A DNA stretch of 33,722 bases from Caldisericia bacterium (GCA_017999835.1 JAGNLA010000016.1:1-33722); one strand, 5' to 3'; numbered from the stretch's first letter, positions 1 through 8,241 are shown. Numbers and translations are program-made. Notes: generated from the sequence alone by a model not told the origin.

Positions 1-1
1 A

Positions 2-1273
2 AAATTGTTAACTCTGGCAGTATTACTAGTTTTGGCTGGATGTTCTGCCAATACTGACACGGCAGGAACACAACTTTGGCAAGGAGCCGGGATGAACAGC
101 TAGCATACAGGTCAATCGCAAGGACAGCTGCTTGGACCGTTTGGCAAAGACTGGAATGCAAAACTTGGTGGTATAGGATTCAGTGCTTTCGCTGTTGCTG
201 ATGTACCCGATATCCCTTTGAGAAACGACAAACTTGTTATGAGGTTAGCGTTTGTTAGCACGAAAGACGGCGTCTTGTATGCTCTTGATTGGCAGACAGG
301 CGAGATAATCTGGCACCAGAAACTTTCAGGGCAAGCTGGCGATCCTTTGTTCGCCAAGGGTAGAGTTTATGTTTCATGCGCTGACGGTTCATGGAACTGC
401 TACTCAGCCTGGGACGGAACGCCTGTTTGGTCAAGCAGGTTTTATTCTGCGACAACAGTGCTTGATCCAATTTGGAAAGACAGAGCGGAGAACGCTGCTC
501 CAGTTGCCGACGAAGAGAGACTTTATGCTGTCCATTCAACAAAAAATGTAATGGCATTCGATCTGGTTGAGGGCAGGGAGCAATGGCATTACCAGCTTGG
601 AGATGCGGCCATGTCTTCCCCTGTGCTAGTTGATGACAAGCTCATAGTTGTTGATTATTCCATGAAAGTGACAGCTTTGAATACCAAAACTGGCTCAAGA
701 GTGTGGGTGACAGACATTCAGGAAAAGGTGAATTCAAGCCTTCTGTGTGATGGGACAAAGGTCTATGTTGTTGGTTCATTTGGCAAGGTGTTTGCGTTGT
801 CGATACAGGACGGTTCCATTTCCTGGACTCTCGATTCAGGCGGACTGATTGAGTTTTCTTCGTGTTTCGTTGGCAAGTTCCTTGCAATTCCAAATTGCAC
901 AAAAAAGTCAATTGACCTTGTTTCGCTTGATACAGGCGTGGTCAAGGAATCGTTCGTTTTGAACAACATCGAAATTGGTTCGGCGCTCGTTGCCAGCGAC
1001 AACTATGTCTGCTTTGGCACCAAAGATGGCAACGTTTGTTACGTTGATCTTGAAAAGAAGACTGCAGCAATTGGTTTCAGCTTCGAATCAAGCAAAATGA
1101 CCGGTACAATGAGAGTATACGGTTACCCTGCAATTCTTCATGGCAGGTTACTTATAACCGACGGCATGTCAGAGGTAGTGCTTCTGGCGCCAAAGGAATT
1201 GGCACAGGAAAATGAGAATCAACCAATAGAAAATCCGACAGAAACGAGAAAACTCAAAGACAAAGATGAGTAA
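2..1273 (+). CDS. PQQ-like beta-propeller lipoprotein, 5' partial, interrupted by an in-frame amber codon
   Basis: Reading from base 2 gives the end of a lipoprotein signal (hydrophobic run ending in lipobox LAGC, Cys at codon 14), then a propeller of repeated blades with motifs such as GVLYALDWQTGEIIW and KVYVVGSFGKVFALS. This is the outer-barrel/PQQ-like family, usually a surface scaffold or binding protein. The start codon lies just upstream of the window. Codon 34 (101-103) is TAG, inside NS*HTGQS, which matches the family's N-terminal W-x-MFR-x-x-x-QHTG-x-S region. The rest is open to TAA at 1271-1273 and ends in a charged tail. A TTG at 218 could restart translation but would lack the export signal. 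The gene is either a recent nonsense pseudogene, suppressed, or a sequence error. A paralogue lies at 10551-11912. Confidence 0.72.
101..103 (+). other. In-frame TAG (amber) codon inside the propeller lipoprotein gene
   Basis: The TAG shares a frame with both the upstream lipobox segment and the downstream propeller, so no frameshift is needed to join them. It stands where related proteins often have Gln before His-Thr-Gly, so a single CAG to TAG transition would explain it. TAG is used as a normal stop by other genes here (for example at 1326-1328, 31901-31903 and 32664-32666), so wholesale amber reassignment is unlikely. Confidence 0.85.
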
Positions 1274-1293
1274 TCTTTGGCATGACTTACATC

Positions 1294-1320
1294 AAAGCCC
1301 GACTTTGAGTCGGGCTTTTT
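1294..1320 (+). terminator. Intrinsic terminator after the propeller lipoprotein gene
   Basis: A perfect 11-bp stem (1294-1304 with 1308-1318) around a 3-nt loop, ending in a T run, sits 20 nt after the stop. It lies between two convergent genes, but the T run is good only on the + strand. Confidence 0.85.
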
Positions 1321-1325
1321 GTATG

Positions 1326-1997
1326 CTACCCAACGTCCTGGTACCGAGCTTTTCTGGAAATCTGTTCAAGGCTCACCCTTGGCCCCATGGCTATGATTAG
1401 ATCGTTGTTACATAGCGGATCATTGGGGTTTGGAGGCATGATTACTTGCCCGTCTCTTCGCAGGGCAACGATTATTATGCCCCTATCCTGACGGAGGTTT
1501 AAATCTGAAATCTTCTTGCATTTCCACTCATTTGGAATAGGGAATTCAGTTATGGCGTATTCATCGGAGATCTCGATAAAATCAAGAAAGCTTGTCCCAG
1601 TTATCCTGTTGAGGATTCTCAACGCCATGTCCTCTTCTGGCGAAAAGATGTCGTCAGCACCAATTTTTTGGAGAATTTTTGCGTGAGTGTGGGTTTCGGC
1701 TCGGGCAATAACAAATGGAACGCCGATTTCCTTGAGCGTTGAGGTCATCAAGATGTTGTTCTCAATGTTTTTGCCAAATGCAACAACGGCAACCTGACAT
1801 TCAGCAACACCAGTTTCCCTTACACTTGTTTCGTCTACATGACGAAGCAAGCAAACCTTGTCCAATACATTGCGGACACGCTCTATCTTGTCACGCTCCA
1901 TGTCCACGGCCATCACGCTGTAGCCTTTCTTTGCCAACTCGACAGACAGAGCCAGACCAAAGCGACCCAATCCAAATACTGCTACCTGTATAGGCAT
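1326..1997 (-). CDS. KtrA/TrkA-type potassium channel regulatory subunit
   Basis: The 223-residue protein has an RCK-N Rossmann fold starting VAVFGLGRFG (Gly9, Gly11, Gly14) for NAD(H)/ATP binding and an RCK-C domain from about residue 140. That is the size and layout of KtrA/KtrC, the cytosolic gating ring of Ktr potassium uptake systems, rather than the doubled TrkA of enterics. The membrane partner KtrB/TrkH is not next to it, so it lies elsewhere or the protein gates another channel. The start ATG follows AGAGGTG at a good distance. It is divergent from the SCIFF-like peptide gene and stops with TAG. Confidence 0.85.
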   Translation of the reverse strand: MPIQVAVFGLGRFGLALSVELAKKGYSVMAVDMERDKIERVRNVLDKVCLLRHVDETSVRETGVAECQVAVVAFGKNIENNILMTSTLKEIGVPFVIARAETHTHAKILQKIGADDIFSPEEDMALRILNRITGTSFLDFIEISDEYAITEFPIPNEWKCKKISDLNLRQDRGIIIVALRRDGQVIMPPNPNDPLCNNDLIIAMGPRVSLEQISRKARYQDVG

Positions 1998-2031
1998 AAT
2001 ACACCTCTGGTGGAGAATATACTGTGTTTCC

Positions 2032-2059
2032 TTGACTGGTAATTACGGTTTGGTAAAAT
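2032..2059 (+). promoter_or_regulatory. Promoter for the SCIFF-like peptide/maturase operon
   Basis: TTGACT (2032-2037), a 16-bp spacer and TAAAAT (2054-2059) form a good sigma70-type promoter. It leads into GGAGG just before the peptide ATG at 2077. Confidence 0.6.
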
Positions 2060-2076
2060 TTTTTCCGGAGGTTTTA

Positions 2077-2238
2077 ATGACTATCGAGATCATCGTCAGG
2101 AAACCGGCAATGTGTCAGATTGACGACCCAAAGTGCAGGGAATGCCAGACACCATGCAAGTCTGCCGCAAAGACTGCAAACACAACCGGAAACCAGGTCT
2201 GCGAACTCAAAGGAGAGCAGTCACCCTGGATACTGTAA
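2077..2238 (+). CDS. SCIFF-like (ranthipeptide) precursor peptide, five-cysteine variant
   Basis: A 53-residue peptide has a clear GGAGG site 6 nt before its ATG. The core from Cys20 to Cys42 follows the clostridial SCIFF pattern (recalled from memory: CGECQTSCQSACKTSCT, then an NQ-x-C element), reading CRECQTPCKSAAKTANTT and then GNQVC. Cys20, Cys23, Cys27 and Cys42 are kept. The positions of the fourth and fifth family cysteines are Ala31 and Asn35. An extra Cys13 lies in the leader, and a WIL tail follows. The neighbouring radical SAM gene is of the SCIFF-maturase type, which supports the call. SCIFF/ranthipeptides receive Cys-to-residue thioether bridges; their role is unsettled. A non-modified small Cys protein is the alternative. 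Confidence 0.8.
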   Translation: MTIEIIVRKPAMCQIDDPKCRECQTPCKSAAKTANTTGNQVCELKGEQSPWIL

Positions 2239-2267
2239 GCCGGATTCACGTTTTCAAAGTTTTTGAC

Positions 2268-3557
2268 ATGACCCTGTTGTTCGATACGACGACAGGGTCT
2301 CTTCTTTTGCCGGATGAGGAATCTGCTGACATTTTTGCCAAACTGGAATCCGGACAAAAACCAAACCTTCCAAAAGAAATTCAAACTCTTGTCGATGATG
2401 GTGTCATTATGGGCAAGATTACAATACCTGGGCCGCAAACCCTTTCGCCAAAATCTCTGTGCATGATAGTTTCTCATGCATGCAATCTCAATTGCACCTA
2501 TTGCTCCCTTGGTTCAGTTACTGGTGAAGGAACAACCATGAGCATCGAAACAGCCAGAAAAACTCTTGACTGGCTTGTTCCAAACGCTCCAGGGCAAAAA
2601 ATCGACATCGATTTTTTTGGTGGCGAACCCCTGCTTGCCTGGGAAACCGTCAAGGATTCAATTCTTTACGGCAATGAACTGGCAAAAAAAAACGACAAGA
2701 ATCTTCGATGGTCGATATCCACCAACGCTGTTGGGCTGACCGATGAGATACTGGATTTCTGCGATGAAAAATATGTTTCGCTTGTTTTGAGTCTTGACGG
2801 GGCAAAGCAGGCAAACGACGTTTTCAGGCTGACAAAACTTGGACAAAGCTCATACGATAAGGTTCTTTCAAATATTCTAAAAGTGGTCGCAAGACGTGAG
2901 CGTGGGTATTATGTTCGGGGAACCTACACGTCAAAAACCATCAATTTTGCGGATGAAGTCATAACTTTGCACAAACTTGGAATAAAATCGCTGGCTTTTG
3001 AACCGGTTGTGACAAGCGATCCGGATTTGGCTCTCACAAATGAAATGCTTCCGGTCATCAGGCGTGAATATGAGAAGCTTGCAAAATATTATGTAGACCA
3101 AAAACTATCCGGGAATCCGTTCAGATACTACCACTTCGAGCTGGATCTTGAACAGGGGCCATGCATCAGAAAAAGCGCTGGTGGATGCGGAGCAGGAGCA
3201 GAGTATCTGGCAGTTTCTCCCAATGGAACTTTTTATGTCTGTCACCAGCTTGACGGAATGAAGGATTTTTCGCTTGGCAACCTGGATAATCCTCCGAGCC
3301 AGTCGGATTTTGATGTGTGGACTCAAAACAACCATCTATTGTCAAAACCAGTATGTTTGAATTGCTGGGCAATGTTTTTGTGTTCAGGTGGATGCCTTGC
3401 AGCCAATAAAACAACAAAGGGCGACATTCGAAGCCTGCACGATGTTGGATGCGAGATCCAAAAAATAAGGCTCGAAGTCGCCCTTTGGATAAATAGCTAT
3501 TTGAGGATTTGCGGAACCAATGCTTCCAGTTCAGTAAGTGATTTTTCCAATTCGTAA
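2268..3557 (+). CDS. Radical SAM/SPASM peptide maturase (SCIFF maturase, CteB-like)
   Basis: The radical SAM CxxxCxxC is Cys72/76/79 (HACNLNCTYC), followed by a DFFGGEPLL motif. A C-terminal SPASM region (GPC...GCGAG, VCHQL, CLNCWAMFLCSGGC, GCE) should carry two auxiliary Fe-S clusters. This pattern and the immediately upstream peptide mark it as the enzyme that installs thioether crosslinks in the SCIFF-like precursor. ATG 2268 has no SD. Homology appears to extend upstream in frame (IHVFKVFD, from 2244), and an AGGAG at 2211-2215 is better placed for a CTG at 2226, so the true start may be non-AUG inside the peptide's 3' end. The 3' end overlaps the convergent gene by 61 bp, and its tail beyond GCEIQKIR is longer than I expect for the family. 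Confidence 0.88.
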   Translation: MTLLFDTTTGSLLLPDEESADIFAKLESGQKPNLPKEIQTLVDDGVIMGKITIPGPQTLSPKSLCMIVSHACNLNCTYCSLGSVTGEGTTMSIETARKTLDWLVPNAPGQKIDIDFFGGEPLLAWETVKDSILYGNELAKKNDKNLRWSISTNAVGLTDEILDFCDEKYVSLVLSLDGAKQANDVFRLTKLGQSSYDKVLSNILKVVARRERGYYVRGTYTSKTINFADEVITLHKLGIKSLAFEPVVTSDPDLALTNEMLPVIRREYEKLAKYYVDQKLSGNPFRYYHFELDLEQGPCIRKSAGGCGAGAEYLAVSPNGTFYVCHQLDGMKDFSLGNLDNPPSQSDFDVWTQNNHLLSKPVCLNCWAMFLCSGGCLAANKTTKGDIRSLHDVGCEIQKIRLEVALWINSYLRICGTNASSSVSDFSNS

Positions 3558-3883
3558 GTGGTAGCTCCGGACACTTTGCTTGTTGGACTCCAAAGCTGGT
3601 TACGCCTTGCAACCCAGTTTTTCTCAAAATAACCGATCAAGGCTTTCGCCCTGCCGATTGTCTCGAGGTTTACATTAGGATACTTGTCTGCCATTGCCCC
3701 GTTCATTTCCTTGATTATTTCAAGGTCGCCCTCGATGGCAAGGTAGCGTTTGTCCAGTTCGGTAAGTTTTCCGGCGCGATCCCTTGCTGAAGCCTCAATG
3801 TTTTTGCGATTGGCAAAAACAATTGCCACACCAGCAACGACGCCTATGGCCACCGCAACCAGAATCAACCATATAAATGTCAT
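3497..3883 (-). CDS. Small single-pass membrane protein linked to PspA
   Basis: The 128-residue product has one strong N-terminal transmembrane segment (residues 2-24) and a largely helical, charged cytosolic part. I do not recognise a family. Its ATG lies 3 nt after the pspA-like stop, with an AAAGG inside that gene's end, so the two are probably translated together. This suggests a membrane anchor or partner for the PspA-like protein, comparable in logic but not in sequence to PspB/PspC or LiaI. The last 61 bp overlap the convergent radical SAM gene. Confidence 0.7.
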   Translation of the reverse strand: MTFIWLILVAVAIGVVAGVAIVFANRKNIEASARDRAGKLTELDKRYLAIEGDLEIIKEMNGAMADKYPNVNLETIGRAKALIGYFEKNWVARRNQLWSPTSKVSGATTYELEKSLTELEALVPQILK

Positions 3884-3885
3884 TA

Positions 3886-4545
3886 TCAGGCGCCTTTCAG
3901 TCTCAGAAGCCTCTGTTCAATCTCGTCGCTGTTGTTGCTCTTTGCTATTTCGTCGTCAAGTGAGTCGGCAATTGAGCCGATTTCTGCAAGAGCCTGAACC
4001 TTTTGCTCTCTCTTGATGACTCTTTCTTCAAGTTCGTCAAAGGTTGTGCCGATGTCTGGAGTTGAGATGCCTGACATGGTTTTGACAACCTTTTCCTGCG
4101 CCTTTGAAGCTTTGTCCCTGGCAACGAGTTCGTCAAGCTTCATTGATGCTTCTTCAATCTTTGCCTTGAGGGCATCGAGTACCTGCTTGATTTTTCCGTT
4201 TGTCTGTCCCTGAGTGACAAGTGAGTTTTCGGCTGCCTTTTCCTGGTTTTCGAGTGTCACAACCCTTGCAAGACATTTTCTTGAGAGATCTTCGTTGCCT
4301 GCTCCAAGGGCATTCTTTGCTGCGAGGTTGTATTTGTTGAGGTCTGATTTGATTTCACTGAGTCTGATCTCTGTTGTTTTGTAAGAAGCCATTGATTCTG
4401 CAAGTGCATCTGCCGCTTCAGCGTACTGCTGTCTCATTTCATCAATCTTGAACGGCAACATCTTTGCCGGATCCTCCATTGTTTTGAGCCAATCGTTGAC
4501 ATTGCTGTTTAGAATGTCGCCAACTCTTTTCCAAAATCCTGCCAT
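3886..4545 (-). CDS. pspA: PspA/IM30 (ESCRT-III-like) family membrane stress protein
   Basis: The 219-residue, almost wholly alpha-helical, charged protein has an N-terminal amphipathic start (MAGFWKRVGDIL) followed by EDPAKML, as in PspA/Vipp1, where this helix binds stressed membranes. Long coiled coil fills residues 30-150, and a C-terminal helix ends EQRLLRLKGA. It probably maintains envelope integrity. The operon continues with the small membrane protein at 3497-3883. It is divergent from the ABC exporter, so both could respond to envelope stress (inference). Confidence 0.85.
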   Translation of the reverse strand: MAGFWKRVGDILNSNVNDWLKTMEDPAKMLPFKIDEMRQQYAEAADALAESMASYKTTEIRLSEIKSDLNKYNLAAKNALGAGNEDLSRKCLARVVTLENQEKAAENSLVTQGQTNGKIKQVLDALKAKIEEASMKLDELVARDKASKAQEKVVKTMSGISTPDIGTTFDELEERVIKREQKVQALAEIGSIADSLDDEIAKSNNSDEIEQRLLRLKGA

Positions 4546-4577
4546 TTTTCAAAACCTCCTCTATAGGTATCATTAAC

Positions 4578-4606
4578 ATTTTATATATGTGCGGCTTATT
4601 AGGCAA
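4578..4606 (-). promoter_or_regulatory. Promoter for the pspA-like operon
   Basis: On the minus strand TTGCCT (4601-4606), a 17-bp spacer and TAAAAT (4578-4583) form a sigma70-like promoter. No convincing sigma54 -24/-12 element, as used by enteric pspA, was seen. Confidence 0.5.
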
Positions 4607-4631
4607 TATCCCTTGAAAACTATAGGTTGTC

Positions 4632-6398
4632 ATGGATAATCTTTTCATGACAGTATTCCAATATTACGCACGACTAATTAGACCCTATTTTGGACAATAT
4701 GTTTTGTCACTGTTTGGCATTCTTTCAACGACGCTTAACATGCTCATACCGAAGATTGTGATGAGTGGAAGCATTGATGCTGTAAATAACAAATTGCCCG
4801 ATGCCAACGCTATAGTCCTTAGACTCATGATATTTGGTCTAATAATAACGGTAGTCAGAATTGTTATTTTTCTTTTTGCCAGGTTCAGCCTTGCAAAAAT
4901 ATCCCGAAAAGTTGCCTTCGACCTTCGAAATCAAATTTATGACAAGCTTTTGGTTTTGCCGGACAAGTTTTTTAACAATATGGCGTCTGGCGAGGTCATG
5001 TACAGGGCAAGCTCTGACGTGCAGCAGATCATGCAGTTGCTTGGAGCGGGTTCGGTACAATTTCCAAATGCCATTTTTACGACGATTGTGGGTCTGATTT
5101 TCATTTTTATGACCTCATGGCAGCTTGCATTGGTCATCGTTTTCTTCATTCCGTTTGTCTTTCTGATTGAGTTTATTTTTGGCAAGAGGATTCACAAACT
5201 TTTCTTCCTCATCCAACAATACTTCGATAAAATCAGTGACAGAATAAACGAGAACCTCTCAGGCTCGAGAGTAATCAAGTCCTATGCTCAGGAGAAGCTA
5301 GAAGAAAAACGCTTTGACGGCATGCTCAACACCTATGTCGACAAGGTGAAACCTTTAAACAAAATTCTTGCCATCTGGTGGCCATTGCTTTATCTGACAA
5401 TCAACCTCCCTGTCATTGCGATCATCTGGCTTGGCGGTGTCCTTGTAATTAACAAAGCTATAACAATTGGCGACCTTTCGGCTTTTGTTGTCTACATATT
5501 CATGCTTGTTTGGCCAATGATCATGATGGGCTGGATAATCAACATGTACCAGCGTTCAAATGTATCCATCAAAAGAATCCTTGAAATAATCAATGCTCCA
5601 GTGGATATCACCACTCCTCCAAACGCATACAACCCGGCAAAGACAACAGGCGATATCGAACTCGAAGACGCAACTCTAACCTACGGTCATGACCAGAACA
5701 AAATCAGCCACATCAACCTCAAGATTCCGACAGGTCAGATTGTTGGCGTTGTCGGCCCGGTAGGTTCTGGCAAGAGCTCTTTGGCAAAGCTTCTACTTCG
5801 AATCTGGGATTGCGACAACGGTTCTGTCAAGATTGACGGTGTCAATGTCAAAGATTGGGATCTCAAGACTCTGAGGGGATCATTTGCCTATGTGCCCCAG
5901 GATGCGTTCCTGTTCTCCTCGTCGATATCTGACAACATCGCTTTCGCAAGGCCAGAAGCAACTCGGGAAGAGATACTTCTGGCAGCCGAGCTTGTCCAGA
6001 TAAGGAAAGAAGTTGAAGATTTCCAAAAGAAATTCGACACAATCATTGGAGAGAGAGGCGTTACGCTTTCAGGCGGACAAAAACAGAGGGTTGCAATCGC
6101 CAGGGCAATGCTTCAGGACACGCCCATGATGATCCTTGACGACCCGTTGTCGGCAGTTGACACCAACACCGAAGAGGCGATTCTAACAGCCATAAAGCCA
6201 AAACTTCAAAACAGAACAGTGCTCATCATGGCTCACAGGGTCAGTGCCCTGCGCCATTGTCAAAGAATAATCGTTCTCGACCATGGAAAGGTGGTTGAGG
6301 ATGGCACCCAGGAAGAGCTGATAGCCAAGAAGGGCTATTTTGCAAAACTGGTTGAACAGCAGAAACTAGAATCACAAATGGAGGAAGCCAATGCCTGA
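4632..6398 (+). CDS. Heterodimeric ABC exporter, subunit with degenerate Walker B
   Basis: The 588-residue half-transporter has a six-helix type IV exporter membrane domain (to about residue 320) and an ATPase domain with Walker A GPVGSGKSS (375-383), intact signature LSGGQ (479-483), Walker B ILDDP and H-loop His535. Asp504 replaces the catalytic Glu, as in TM287-type subunits of heterodimeric exporters. The complementary subunit follows with an 8-bp overlap. The pair should export lipophilic drugs, lipids or peptides; the substrate is not evident. The SD is weak (AGG six nt before ATG); Met6 at 4647 is an alternative start. Confidence 0.9.
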   Translation: MDNLFMTVFQYYARLIRPYFGQYVLSLFGILSTTLNMLIPKIVMSGSIDAVNNKLPDANAIVLRLMIFGLIITVVRIVIFLFARFSLAKISRKVAFDLRNQIYDKLLVLPDKFFNNMASGEVMYRASSDVQQIMQLLGAGSVQFPNAIFTTIVGLIFIFMTSWQLALVIVFFIPFVFLIEFIFGKRIHKLFFLIQQYFDKISDRINENLSGSRVIKSYAQEKLEEKRFDGMLNTYVDKVKPLNKILAIWWPLLYLTINLPVIAIIWLGGVLVINKAITIGDLSAFVVYIFMLVWPMIMMGWIINMYQRSNVSIKRILEIINAPVDITTPPNAYNPAKTTGDIELEDATLTYGHDQNKISHINLKIPTGQIVGVVGPVGSGKSSLAKLLLRIWDCDNGSVKIDGVNVKDWDLKTLRGSFAYVPQDAFLFSSSISDNIAFARPEATREEILLAAELVQIRKEVEDFQKKFDTIIGERGVTLSGGQKQRVAIARAMLQDTPMMILDDPLSAVDTNTEEAILTAIKPKLQNRTVLIMAHRVSALRHCQRIIVLDHGKVVEDGTQEELIAKKGYFAKLVEQQKLESQMEEANA

Positions 6399-8175
6399 GT
6401 ACGTACACGAAGAAGAGATCATTGGCAAGCCGTTTGATTTAAAGTTGACCATGCGTATGATCAGGTTCCTGGCTCCATACAAACCAATGGTTGTCCTGTC
6501 GTTTGTAATGCTAATGCTATGGACGCTTTCATCAATGTTCCTTCCAATTTTGATGAAAATTGCAATAGATGACATGGTCAAAGCTGGAGATTATACAGGT
6601 TTGATGTACGTCTGTCTGGCTTATATCGGATTGCTTTTGTTCAAGGTAGTCGCCCAGTATTTTCAGGTTTTGACCATGAGCAACATCGGCCAGCTGATGA
6701 TGAGAGACATGAGAAACGCCATATTCTCAAAACTTCAGGCTCTGCAGATGACTTATTATGACAAAAATCCTGTTGGCAGGATTTTTACAAGAATGACCTC
6801 AGATGTTGATTCGGTGTTTGAATTTATCACTGATGGCGTCATCACCGTCATTGCCGACATCATCATCGTAATTGGTACCATTGTTTTCATCTTCTGGATG
6901 GACTGGCGATTGTCGTTGGTGACTATTGCCCTGTTTCCATTGATGATCGGCCAAGCCTGGGTCTTCCAGTATCTTGCAACCCGATTCTACAGAAATGTCA
7001 GAATCAAGCAGGCAAAGGTCAATGCGTTCCTCAACGAAAACATCATGGGCATGAGAACAATCCAGTGGAGCAACAGACAAAAAGTCAACAAAGGCATGTT
7101 TTTCAAGATCAATGAAGACATGTACAAGGCTCAGCTCAAATCCATGCTCAACTTCACAGTGTTTATGAATGGCATCGACTTTACCCAGACGGTTGCGCTC
7201 GTATTGTTGATTTTTGTCGGATCAAAACTCATTCTTGCCGGAACAGTCATGGTTGGTACGGTCATGGCGTTTGGTACATATGTTCAGAACTTCTATGGTT
7301 CTATGCATGACATTTCTGAGCATTTCAACACATTCCAGACGGCAATGGTCGGCGCCGAGAGGGTCACCGAATTGCTTGACTATCCGGTGACCATTCAGGA
7401 CAAACCAAATGCAATCGAGATAAATGATAGGTTACAGGGCAAGGTGACCTTTGAAAACGTCACCTTCAGCTATGACGGTAAAAACGATGTTCTCAAAAAT
7501 GTCAGCTTTACGGTTGAGCCTGGTCAGACTGTTGCAATCGTTGGCCCAACGGGTGCTGGTAAAACCTCGATTATCAGCCTGATATCAAGGCTGTATGACA
7601 TCCAACATGGCGATATCAAAATAGACGGAATCTCGATTTACGACATGAAGCTTGAATCGCTGCGAAGGATGACCTCGGTTGTGCTTCAGGATCCGTTCAT
7701 CTTCTCCGGTCTTGTAATTGACAACATCAAACTGCTTTCAAATATTTCGGACGAAGTTGCCATCAATGCGGCAAAAGTCGTAGGCGCTGATGATTTCATT
7801 GACAGGCTTCCAGACTGCTACAACCATGTTCTGACCGAGAGGGGCTCAACGCTCTCTGTTGGCCAACGGCAGCTTCTGTCGTTTGCAAGGGCAATCGCAC
7901 ACGACCCAACAATCCTTGTGCTTGATGAGGCAACAAGCTCGATTGACACAGCCTCGGAACAAATCATTCAGGAAGCACTGAGCAAAATTGTCAAGAATCG
8001 AACCTCAATAGTAATTGCCCACAGGCTCTCAACCATCAAAAACGCCGACAAGGTGCTTGTCATCAGCAACGGCAAAATAGCAGAACAGGGAACCCATGAC
8101 CAGCTGCTTGCTCAAAATGGTCTTTACAAGAAGCTCTATGAACTTCAATACAAGGGTCAGGAAACAGCCAAGTAA
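6391..8175 (+). CDS. Heterodimeric ABC exporter, subunit with consensus catalytic Glu
   Basis: The 594-residue half-transporter has a membrane domain to about residue 330, Walker A GPTGAGKT (385-392), a degenerate signature LSVGQ (488-492), Walker B VLDEATSSID with Glu513, and H-loop His544. The altered signature should face the degenerate Walker B of the partner, leaving one fully active ATP site, the typical TM287/288-like asymmetry. ATG 6391 follows GAGGAAG within the upstream gene's end, so the two are translationally coupled. Confidence 0.9.
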   Translation: MPEYVHEEEIIGKPFDLKLTMRMIRFLAPYKPMVVLSFVMLMLWTLSSMFLPILMKIAIDDMVKAGDYTGLMYVCLAYIGLLLFKVVAQYFQVLTMSNIGQLMMRDMRNAIFSKLQALQMTYYDKNPVGRIFTRMTSDVDSVFEFITDGVITVIADIIIVIGTIVFIFWMDWRLSLVTIALFPLMIGQAWVFQYLATRFYRNVRIKQAKVNAFLNENIMGMRTIQWSNRQKVNKGMFFKINEDMYKAQLKSMLNFTVFMNGIDFTQTVALVLLIFVGSKLILAGTVMVGTVMAFGTYVQNFYGSMHDISEHFNTFQTAMVGAERVTELLDYPVTIQDKPNAIEINDRLQGKVTFENVTFSYDGKNDVLKNVSFTVEPGQTVAIVGPTGAGKTSIISLISRLYDIQHGDIKIDGISIYDMKLESLRRMTSVVLQDPFIFSGLVIDNIKLLSNISDEVAINAAKVVGADDFIDRLPDCYNHVLTERGSTLSVGQRQLLSFARAIAHDPTILVLDEATSSIDTASEQIIQEALSKIVKNRTSIVIAHRLSTIKNADKVLVISNGKIAEQGTHDQLLAQNGLYKKLYELQYKGQETAK

Positions 8176-8178
8176 TAT

Positions 8179-8195
8179 TTGCACACAATGTGCAA
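8179..8195 (+). repeat. Short inverted repeat after the exporter operon
   Basis: TTGCACA-CAA-TGTGCAA is a perfect 7-bp stem with 3-nt loop, 3 nt past the stop and followed by GATTTTC. It may be a weak terminator. It also shares the TGCACA/TGTGCA half-sites of the larger palindrome at 8210-8241, so it could be a second regulator site. Confidence 0.5.
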
Positions 8196-8209
8196 GATTT
8201 TCATAGTGA

Positions 8210-8241
8210 GTCAATACTGCACAATATTGTGCAGTATTGAC
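8210..8241. promoter_or_regulatory. Perfect 32-bp palindrome, probable operator
   Basis: The left arm GTCAATACTGCACAAT (8210-8225) is followed without spacer by its exact reverse complement (8226-8241). The right arm contributes most of the -35 box of the promoter that follows. There is no T run, so a terminator is unlikely. A repressor bound here would block transcription of the peptidase gene. The cognate regulator is unknown. Confidence 0.7.

Noticed and set aside
112-1002. Minus-strand and other-frame ORFs within the propeller gene
   Set aside because: They have no SD or family similarity and follow the codon periodicity of the plus-strand gene.
218-1273. Complete cytosolic propeller protein starting at TTG 218
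   Set aside because: The upstream frame carries a lipobox and family N-terminal motif in the same frame, so 218 is an internal position of an interrupted lipoprotein gene.
2133-2267. Longer maturase start at GTG 2133 or the ATGs at 2142/2154
   Set aside because: These would overlap the peptide gene in another frame, lack an SD, and encode a Lys/Arg-rich segment unlike any maturase N-terminus.
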